Below, piece after piece: positions 1-5,111 of a DNA stretch of 7,090 nucleotides (within the stretch, counting starts at the first letter, position 1; the number at the start of each line of letters is the position of its first letter). The notes beneath the pieces were generated by a model. It searched no databases, was not told the origin of the DNA, and saw nothing but the letters and a program-made list of their open reading frames with translations. The translations under genes were made by a program, and so were the position numbers. The stretch is taken from assembly GCA_028877195.1 (NCBI GenBank), contig JAPPIL010000158.1, positions 1 to 7,090 of the forward strand, written 5' to 3'. This DNA comes from Pseudomonadota bacterium. Lineage in GTDB: Bacteria > Bdellovibrionota_B > Oligoflexia > Oligoflexales > JAPPIL01.

Positions 1-2
1 TA

Positions 3-143
3 GCAGAGGTGTTAAATGCGCGAGGGATACTCTCTTTCGACGAACTAAAAGCATTCATGCAAGGTGTGCAATACCAAAATATGAACGACAGTCTTATTAA
101 GAATGCTCTAAACCCGATCAAACCGCATATCGGTATCCATTAG
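3..143 (+). CDS. C-terminal fragment of an unrecognised protein (partial, runs off the left edge)
   Basis: The frame beginning at base 3 is open for 46 codons from the window edge and ends at TAG (141-143); the other two forward frames are closed within the first 100 bases. The fragment contains a helix-like stretch (ILSFDELKAFMQ, about residues 9-20) followed by a polar segment and ends in PHIGIH. I do not recognise a family and cannot assign a function. It is separated from the next gene by about 270 non-coding bases, so it need not be co-transcribed with it. The open length is modest, so chance openness cannot be fully excluded, although the amino-acid composition looks protein-like. Confidence 0.45.
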   Translation, partial: AEVLNARGILSFDELKAFMQGVQYQNMNDSLIKNALNPIKPHIGIH

Positions 144-276
144 CTAGAAGAGAAAAGTAGCGCGGTGATACTTGCCATCATCTCTCTCCATGCGAGAAGG
201 CGTTACTCATGCAACAAAGTCGGGAGAGCAGGGTTACACAACAAAGACCAGATAAACTCCCATCCAAGCTCATCCA

Positions 277-305
277 TTGCGCTTATCAGCAAATTTCCCT
301 ATGAT
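277..305 (+). promoter_or_regulatory. Candidate sigma70-type promoter for the E1 gene
   Basis: TTGCGC at 277-282 and TATGAT at 300-305 are separated by 17 bases. The -10 box matches the consensus TATAAT at 5 of 6 positions, whereas the -35 box keeps only the TTG. Transcription would begin near 312, leaving a leader of roughly 70-105 bases depending on the true start codon of the E1 gene. The position between two genes fits, but the weak -35 makes this only a candidate. Confidence 0.35.
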
Positions 306-370
306 TACACTTCTGTGCAGTCGTATACACATCAGCTGATTTGCAAGGCTGCCACCAATAGCTAAACAAC

Positions 371-375
371 AAGGA
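371..375 (+). promoter_or_regulatory. Candidate ribosome binding site for an upstream E1 start
   Basis: AAGGA at 371-375 is the only good Shine-Dalgarno match ahead of the E1 gene. It lies 42 bases before the GTG at 418, too far to serve it. It is 6 bases before an in-frame CTG at 382, and the frame is open from 340. The site therefore suggests that translation may begin upstream of the GTG. Confidence 0.35.
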
Positions 376-417
376 AATATTCTGTCCGTAATAGATTCAA
401 TCTCTAATGCCGCGATC

Positions 418-2706
418 GTGGCGGATTATCGCTTGGCCGTCGTCAGTCGCACTGTCAGTCAGTTGGCGCGTCAAGATGTTTTGAATGGCAAGGCAAAGTT
501 TGGCATCTTCGGTGATGGCAAAGAAGTAGCACAAGTCGCGTTAGCGCATTTTTTTAAGCATGGTGATTGGCGTTCAGGCTATTACCGCGACCAAACATTG
601 ATGATGGCACTCGGTTTGACTTCCGTGCGACAACTGTTTGCCCAACTATATGCTGACACCGACATCAACAACGAACCATCATCAGCTGGTCGGCAAATGG
701 TCTGCCATTTTGCGACTCCCACCCACGATGCGCAAGGCGAACCCCTAGCACAGCTGCATAACTTCAACTCGGCAGCCGACTTGTCGCCTGTCGCAGCACA
801 GATGCCGCGTGCTCTAGGGCTTGCCTATGCTTCCAAGCTCTACCGCAGCCTTGACTCTGATGACCCTCGCTTCTCTGCGCAAGGCAACGAAGTGGCAGTT
901 GCAACTATCGGTGATGCCAGCACCAGCGAAGGAATTTTTTGGGAAACGCTTAATGCCGCGGGAGTGCTGCAAGTTCCACTGCTGACCATCGTCTGGGATG
1001 ATAGCTTTGGCATCTCGGTACCGACGGAGTTTCAAACCTGTAGGCATTCAATCTCCCAAGCATTGGCTGGTTTTCAAGGCTCGCCCGCAGGTGTGCGCAT
1101 CCAGCGGGTGCGGGGGTGGAATTATGAGGAAGTTTACTCTGCTTTGGCGGACATTATGCCGACATTGCGTGCCGACCATCAACCAGCTCTCCTACATGTC
1201 TGTGAATTGACACAACCACAAGGTCATTCAACCAGCGGTAGCCATGAACGCTACAAATCACAAGAGCGACTGCGCTTTGAAACCGAGATGGATGGTCTCA
1301 CCCATTTTCGCAGTTGGATACTGGAACAAAACATCGCTAGCACGACAGAACTTGCCGAGCTAGAGAACCAAGCTTTAGCGCATGTGCAGGATGAACGGCG
1401 CAGCGCTTGGCAAAACATTACTGCTCGCTTTGCTAAACAACGCCAGCAAGTAGCCGACTTATACACCGATCTCCGCAAGCAACCTGATTGCGATACCCAC
1501 CTGCTAACGACAGAACTTGAGCGGCTGCCACAATACAACCTCTACAGTGAGTTATCGGCATCGTTGCAGCGACTAATCAACACTGGTGTCAAAGTTCAAC
1601 GCCTTCAGGACTTCTATCATCAGCATAACCGCACGCTGCATACGACGTATGGTTCACACTTGTATAATGAAACCAGCAGTTCTGCGCTCCTTGTGCCTGA
1701 AATCAAACCTGTTTACTCGCAAACGAGCGAGGTCATCGAGGGGCGACTGGTAATCCTTAAATGTATGGAAAATCTTTTTGCTACCGACCAACGTTTCTTT
1801 GCCATCGGTGAAGACATCGGCGCTCTCGGTGGGGTGAACCTTTGTTTTCAAGGACTACAGGAACAGTTTGGCGCATTGCGAGTTACCGACACTGGCATCC
1901 GTGAAGCAACGATATTGGGGCAAGGCATCGGTGCGGCTTTGCGCGGTCTTCGCCCCATCGTCGATATTCAGTATCTCGACTATCTACTCTACTGTTTGCA
2001 AATTCTGTCGGATGACTTGGCAAGCCTGCATTATCGCACGGCGGGGCAGCAACTTGCACCAGTCATCATTCGCACCAAAGGTCATCGTCTTGAAGGAATA
2101 TGGCATTCAGGTTCAATGCTTGGCATGGTCATCAATGCCATACGTGGCGTGCATGTCTGTGTTCCTCGCAACATGGTGCAGGCACTGGGAATGTATAACA
2201 CCTTGGCGCAAGGCAGCGACCCTGCCATCGTCATTGAAGTGCTGAATGGCTACCGTCGCAAAGAAAAGTTACCTGATAATTACCGCCAATTCACCGTCCC
2301 GCTTGGCAAGGTTGAAGTGTTGCGGCAAGGCAACGACTTAACTCTCCTCACTTACGGTGCTTGCGTGCGGGTAGCGGTTGAAGCTTGCCAACGCCTAGCG
2401 CAACTCGGCATCGATGTAGAGCTGATCGATGCCCAGTGCTTGCTGCCGTTTGATCGGGATGGCGAGGTGGTTAAGTCTTTACAAAAAACAAATGCTATCG
2501 CTTTCCTCGACGAAGATGCGCAAGGTGGGGCAACTGGGTTTATGATGCAACAGGTGCTAGAAAAACAACGGGGCTACGAATGGCTTGATGCCCAACCGAT
2601 TACGATTACCGCTGCCGACCATCGCCCCCCTTACGGGACAGATGGCAACTACTACTCCAAACCCAACGCCGAAATGGTATGCGATAGGATTAAGGCGATG
2701 TTTTGA
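418..2706 (+). CDS. Fused alpha/beta thiamine-diphosphate-dependent 2-oxoacid dehydrogenase E1 (Bacteroidota-type)
   Basis: This is the decarboxylating E1 component of a 2-oxoacid dehydrogenase complex, most likely branched-chain type; it would decarboxylate a 2-oxoacid using thiamine diphosphate and pass the acyl group to lipoyl-E2 in the cytoplasm. The 762-residue protein is an alpha-beta fusion. Residues about 1-330 are alpha-like: GKAKFGIFGDGKE (24-36), RSGYYRDQT (52-60), the cofactor motif GDASTSEG (165-172) ending in WDDSFGISVP (193-202), and the loop PQGHSTSGSHERYK (267-280). Residues 330-430 form a less conserved linker. Residues about 435-762 are beta-like: GEDIGALGGV (464-473), Glu495 in IREATILGQ at the position of the catalytic Glu, His563 in WHSGS, and DHRPPYGTDGNYYSKPNAE near the end. 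No E2, E3 or lipoylation gene is adjacent. GTG 418 is the first canonical start, but it has no ribosome binding site and relatives, from memory, have about 10-20 more N-terminal residues; CTG 382 is a plausible alternative. The substrate cannot be decided from sequence; the fold assignment is secure. Confidence 0.9.
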   Translation: MADYRLAVVSRTVSQLARQDVLNGKAKFGIFGDGKEVAQVALAHFFKHGDWRSGYYRDQTLMMALGLTSVRQLFAQLYADTDINNEPSSAGRQMVCHFATPTHDAQGEPLAQLHNFNSAADLSPVAAQMPRALGLAYASKLYRSLDSDDPRFSAQGNEVAVATIGDASTSEGIFWETLNAAGVLQVPLLTIVWDDSFGISVPTEFQTCRHSISQALAGFQGSPAGVRIQRVRGWNYEEVYSALADIMPTLRADHQPALLHVCELTQPQGHSTSGSHERYKSQERLRFETEMDGLTHFRSWILEQNIASTTELAELENQALAHVQDERRSAWQNITARFAKQRQQVADLYTDLRKQPDCDTHLLTTELERLPQYNLYSELSASLQRLINTGVKVQRLQDFYHQHNRTLHTTYGSHLYNETSSSALLVPEIKPVYSQTSEVIEGRLVILKCMENLFATDQRFFAIGEDIGALGGVNLCFQGLQEQFGALRVTDTGIREATILGQGIGAALRGLRPIVDIQYLDYLLYCLQILSDDLASLHYRTAGQQLAPVIIRTKGHRLEGIWHSGSMLGMVINAIRGVHVCVPRNMVQALGMYNTLAQGSDPAIVIEVLNGYRRKEKLPDNYRQFTVPLGKVEVLRQGNDLTLLTYGACVRVAVEACQRLAQLGIDVELIDAQCLLPFDRDGEVVKSLQKTNAIAFLDEDAQGGATGFMMQQVLEKQRGYEWLDAQPITITAADHRPPYGTDGNYYSKPNAEMVCDRIKAMF

Positions 2707-2739
2707 GTTATGCAAAAAGTCGAGGTGAGGAGAATAACA

Positions 2740-2780
2740 GCCTCAACATGTCTTATATCACCTGAAAAGATGTTGATGGC
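2740..2780. repeat. Imperfect inverted repeat just upstream of the nuo promoter
   Basis: The left arm GCCTCAACAT (2740-2749) pairs with the right arm ATGTTGATGGC (2770-2780), giving ten base pairs with one bulged base and a 20-base spacer. The right arm ends 9 bases before the -35 box. No T-run follows, so it is not a standard terminator. It could be a repressor/activator site or an mRNA 3' hairpin for the E1 transcript. CCTCA of the left arm can also pair with TGAGG at 2726-2730. Confidence 0.4.
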
Positions 2781-2789
2781 GACTTCACT

Positions 2790-2817
2790 TTGCCTCTCTT
2801 AAAATTTAAGCTATAAT
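2790..2817 (+). promoter_or_regulatory. Sigma70-type promoter of the nuo operon
   Basis: TTGCCT (2790-2795) and a perfect TATAAT (2812-2817) are separated by 16 bases in an A/T-rich stretch. The -35 box matches TTGACA at 4 of 6 positions. Transcription would begin near 2824, about 45-70 bases before nuoA. It is the best promoter in the window and lies exactly where the operon needs one. Confidence 0.7.
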
Positions 2818-2855
2818 CTCTCCCTCTTGTTTGCCAACACAGCCACGCGCTAGCT

Positions 2856-2860
2856 GGAGG
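2856..2860 (+). promoter_or_regulatory. Strong ribosome binding site for nuoA
   Basis: GGAGG at 2856-2860 is a strong Shine-Dalgarno core. The first canonical in-frame start, TTG 2895, is 34 bases away, which is too far. An in-frame ATT at 2868 is 7 bases away, an ideal distance. This site therefore argues for initiation at ATT, or at an ATG misread as ATT. Confidence 0.6.
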
Positions 2861-2894
2861 TTTAGTTATTCAACAAAGCTTATCAAACCCTTAC

Positions 2895-3245
2895 TTGCCA
2901 ATACTTATATTGATGCTTGTTGCTGCAGCGGTGGGTTTTCTGCTCAACGTTTTGTCGCGTTTTGCGGGGCCACGCCGCCCATCTAAAGTCAAATACGAGT
3001 CATACGAATGCGGTGTGCCAACGGACGTTTCCAAATCTGGCGTGCGTGAAAACATGAGCGTCAAATACTACGTTACCGCCCTGTTATTCATCCTGTTTGA
3101 TATAGAGACCGTGTTCCTATTCTTATGGGCGAAGATATTTTCGCAACTCGGTTGGTTTGGCATCGTTGAAGTGTTTATCTTTCTTGTCGTGCTTCTTTGT
3201 GGTTATGTCTATGTGCTGAAGGCAAGGGCATTAGAGTGGGATTAA
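2895..3245 (+). CDS. nuoA: NADH-quinone oxidoreductase subunit A (complex I, membrane arm)
   Basis: NuoA is a small three-helix membrane subunit of complex I beside NuoH; its first loop lines the quinone-entry region. The 116-residue frame has a first membrane helix at about 2-21, GPRRPS (25-30), the diagnostic loop YESYECG (34-40) with Cys39, a second helix containing ALLFILFDIETVFLF (62-76) with conserved acidic Asp69 and Glu71, a third helix at about 88-108, and the typical ending ALEWD. The coordinates use the first canonical codon (TTG 2895), but it lacks a ribosome binding site. GGAGG at 2856-2860 fits an in-frame ATT at 2868 and would add nine residues (MQQSLSNPY) before LPILIL, which matches the usual NuoA N-terminus better. 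It is the first gene of the operon and overlaps nuoH by 10 bases. Confidence 0.93.
   Translation: MPILILMLVAAAVGFLLNVLSRFAGPRRPSKVKYESYECGVPTDVSKSGVRENMSVKYYVTALLFILFDIETVFLFLWAKIFSQLGWFGIVEVFIFLVVLLCGYVYVLKARALEWD
3224..3228 (+). promoter_or_regulatory. Ribosome binding site that decides the nuoH start
   Basis: AAGGG lies 7 bases before GTG 3236, inside the end of nuoA. It supports that GTG over the in-frame ATG at 3197, which has no such site and would create a 49-base overlap with nuoA. Confidence 0.5.
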
Positions 3246-4309
3246 ATTTTTTACATGACCATAACCTGCTCGCACTGGCGATTGTCATTGCGAAGGTCGT
3301 CTTTCTACTCGTATTGTTACTACAAATACCACCCTTGATGATTTGGTTGGAGCGGCGTGCACCCGCCCTCATGCAGAGGCGGCGGGGGCCGAATCGGGTC
3401 GGGCTGTTTAAATGGCGCTTGTGGGGACTGCTACAGAGCCTTGCCGATGCGATTAAGCTTATCTTCAAAGAAGAGATCGCACCTGCTGGTGCACATAAAG
3501 CCCTGTTTCAACTCGCGCCTTTACTTGGGGTTATCCCTGCTTTTGTGATTGTGGCAGTCATCCCATTCGGGCAAACTATCACTCTTGCTAATGGTATGAC
3601 GATACCCTTATCGCTGACCCAACTGGATGTGGGGTTCTTGTTTATCCTCGCCTTCTCAAGTCTTGGTGTCTACAGCGTCGCCGTGGCGGGCTGGGCATCT
3701 AATAGCAAGTATTCGTTGTTGGGGTCGTTGCGAGCTTCAGCACAGATGATTAGCTATGAAATCCCGCTTGGTTTATCACTCATCCCAATCGTGTTGATTT
3801 ACGGCACATTTGATTTGAACAGCATCGTTGCGGCGCAGGAGCAAGTTTGGGGTGTTGTCAAAGCGCCGCTGTCGTTTGTGATTTTTCTCGTCTGTATGTT
3901 CGCAGAAACAAACCGTGCGCCGTTTGACATGGCTGAAGGCGAAGCAGAGTTGGTAGCGGGTTTTCACACTGAATATGGTTCGACAAAGTTTGCGGCGTTT
4001 TTTCTCTCCGAGTATGTGGTAATGTTTGTGCTGTCCTGCTTGGCGGCAACGCTGTTTTTCGGCGGTTGGCAAATACCATTTATCTCGCATGCGTGGCTGC
4101 TCGCAACGTTTGGCACCGCAGTGGCAGCACTGCTTGGGTTTGGCGCACTGCTGTTGAAGGCAGCGTTTTTCATGTGGCTTTATGTTTGGGTGCGCTGGAC
4201 ATTGCCACGCTTCCGTTATGACCGTTTGATGGCTTTAGGGTGGAAGTTCCTTCTACCTTTGGGACTGTTTAATATCCTGCTAACCAGCGTGATACTCGGT
4301 AGTTACTGA
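3236..4309 (+). CDS. nuoH: NADH-quinone oxidoreductase subunit H (complex I, quinone-binding membrane subunit)
   Basis: NuoH (ND1 family) anchors the membrane arm to the peripheral arm, contributes most of the quinone-access tunnel and couples quinone reduction to proton pumping. With GTG 3236 the product has 357 residues, a little longer than E. coli NuoH. Signatures are ERRAPALMQRRRGPNRVG (39-56), LADAIKLIFKE (69-79), WASNSKYSLLGSLRASAQ (153-170) followed by MISYEIPLGL (171-180), and the strongly conserved loop AETNRAPFDMAEGEAELVAG (223-242) with FHTEYG (243-248) rich in acidic residues. About eight hydrophobic helices are visible. The start codon overlaps the nuoA stop by 10 bases, and the TGA shares its last A with the nuoJ ATG, which suggests translational coupling. 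In the usual nuo order, nuoB-G would precede this gene and nuoI follow it; here they are missing. Confidence 0.95.
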   Translation: MGLNFLHDHNLLALAIVIAKVVFLLVLLLQIPPLMIWLERRAPALMQRRRGPNRVGLFKWRLWGLLQSLADAIKLIFKEEIAPAGAHKALFQLAPLLGVIPAFVIVAVIPFGQTITLANGMTIPLSLTQLDVGFLFILAFSSLGVYSVAVAGWASNSKYSLLGSLRASAQMISYEIPLGLSLIPIVLIYGTFDLNSIVAAQEQVWGVVKAPLSFVIFLVCMFAETNRAPFDMAEGEAELVAGFHTEYGSTKFAAFFLSEYVVMFVLSCLAATLFFGGWQIPFISHAWLLATFGTAVAALLGFGALLLKAAFFMWLYVWVRWTLPRFRYDRLMALGWKFLLPLGLFNILLTSVILGSY

Positions 4310-4815
4310 TGATGGATTCAGCACCGCTAGTTTTTTATACCCTTGCCGCGTTGATTACCTTCTCTTCGATCATGGTGGTTGCAGCCCGCACTCCAGTTAT
4401 CAGTGCGCTATTCTTGGTGCTTGATTTATTTTTGCTCGCTTGTGTTTACGCGTCGCTCAACGCAAATTTTGTCGCAGTTATCCAAGTGCTCGTCTATGCG
4501 GGAGCGATACTGGTGTTGTTTTTGTTTGTCATCATGATGTTGAATGTGCCGCGGGTGCGCAGCAAGCCACGCATCAAAGCACTTGATGGTCTTCTCATCA
4601 CGATGGTCATGGTTGCCTTCTTATACATGTTGTATCGTGTTATCGCACAGTATTTGTCGCCGCTACCTGTCGAATCAGCAGGGGGTAGCAACACCGAAGC
4701 GGTGGGCAAACTTCTGTTCGTTGAGCATTTGTGGGCATTTGAGCTTGCTTCGTTTTTGATTTTACTAGCGATGGTTGCCAGTATCGTTATCACTAAAAAG
4801 CGAGCCGCACCATGA
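4309..4815 (+). CDS. nuoJ: NADH-quinone oxidoreductase subunit J (complex I, membrane arm)
   Basis: NuoJ (ND6 family) is a five-helix membrane subunit between NuoA/H and NuoK; its third helix carries the pi-bulge that changes shape during turnover. The 168-residue product shows FYTLAALITFSSIMVVAARTP at the N-terminus (9-29), ALFLVLDLFLLACVY (33-47), and the diagnostic helix VIQVLVYAGAILVLFLFVIM (58-77) with Tyr63 and Gly65. A variable loop (about 115-135) precedes a last helix ending in VITKKRAAP. The ATG begins on the last base of the nuoH stop; a second ATG at 4312 is an equally possible start. The end overlaps nuoK by four bases (ATGA). Confidence 0.94.
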   Translation: MMDSAPLVFYTLAALITFSSIMVVAARTPVISALFLVLDLFLLACVYASLNANFVAVIQVLVYAGAILVLFLFVIMMLNVPRVRSKPRIKALDGLLITMVMVAFLYMLYRVIAQYLSPLPVESAGGSNTEAVGKLLFVEHLWAFELASFLILLAMVASIVITKKRAAP

Positions 4816-5111
4816 GTCCAGACCACTACTATGCATTGGCATTGATTATGTTTGTCTGTGGGGTAATTGGCATAACCTTGCGGCGCAATCTGATCGTTAT
4901 CATGATGTCTATTGAACTGCTACTCAACTCGGTCAACTTGATTTTCGTTGCTGCGAGCAAAGCGCATGGATTGGTGGATGGGCAGGTGATGGTGCTGTTT
5001 ATTATCACTATTGCGGCATGCGAGGCGGCGGTTGGTTTAGCGATGGTGATTGCTCTTTATCGGCGCTACGGCACGATTGACACGGACTTTTATCGCATGT
5101 TGCGGGGGTGA
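4812..5111 (+). CDS. nuoK: NADH-quinone oxidoreductase subunit K (complex I, membrane arm)
   Basis: NuoK (ND4L family) is a three-helix subunit linking NuoJ to the antiporter-like subunits. The 99-residue length is typical. The two membrane glutamates needed for proton transfer are present: Glu35 in MMSIELLLNSVNL and Glu71 in IAACEAAVGLA, corresponding to Glu36 and Glu72 of the E. coli protein. Arg24-Arg25 sit in the cytoplasmic loop. The product ends in DTDFYRMLRG. The start overlaps the nuoJ stop by four bases (ATGA) and the end overlaps nuoL by four (GTGA), so the three genes are probably translationally coupled. Confidence 0.96.
   Translation: MSPDHYYALALIMFVCGVIGITLRRNLIVIMMSIELLLNSVNLIFVAASKAHGLVDGQVMVLFIITIAACEAAVGLAMVIALYRRYGTIDTDFYRMLRG

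Larger units (their letters stand above)
144..417. other. Intergenic region upstream of the E1 gene
   Basis: This gap holds a candidate promoter (277-305), a candidate ribosome binding site (371-375) and two copies of GTTAC followed by CAACAAAG (202-219 and 233-246). A 66-codon open frame starting at GTG 165 has a serine-rich, low-structure translation and no ribosome binding site, so I do not call it a gene. I see no tRNA, terminator hairpin with a T-run, or mobile-element end. Confidence 0.5.
2707..2894. other. Intergenic control region ahead of the nuo operon
   Basis: It contains an inverted repeat (2740-2780), a sigma70-like promoter (2790-2817) and a Shine-Dalgarno site (2856-2860). No hairpin followed by a T-run is present after the E1 stop, so I cannot point to an intrinsic terminator; some read-through from the E1 gene into nuo is possible. 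Confidence 0.6.

Noticed and set aside
165..365. 66-codon open frame with GTG start between the left fragment and the E1 gene
   Set aside because: It has no Shine-Dalgarno site, a serine-rich composition without recognisable structure, and overlaps the candidate promoter at 277-305; it looks like chance openness.
407..418. ATG at 407 as the start of the E1 gene
   Set aside because: It is in a different reading frame from the E1 protein and would need a frameshift for which there is no evidence.
2710..2802. 30-codon ATG frame immediately after the E1 stop
   Set aside because: Too short to judge, no well-placed ribosome binding site, and it runs through the inverted repeat and into the -35 region of the nuo promoter.
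3197..3235. Upstream in-frame ATG for nuoH
   Set aside because: It would force a 49-base overlap with nuoA, has no ribosome binding site and adds residues (MWLCLCAEGKGIR) unlike a NuoH N-terminus; GTG 3236 has AAGGG at the right distance.
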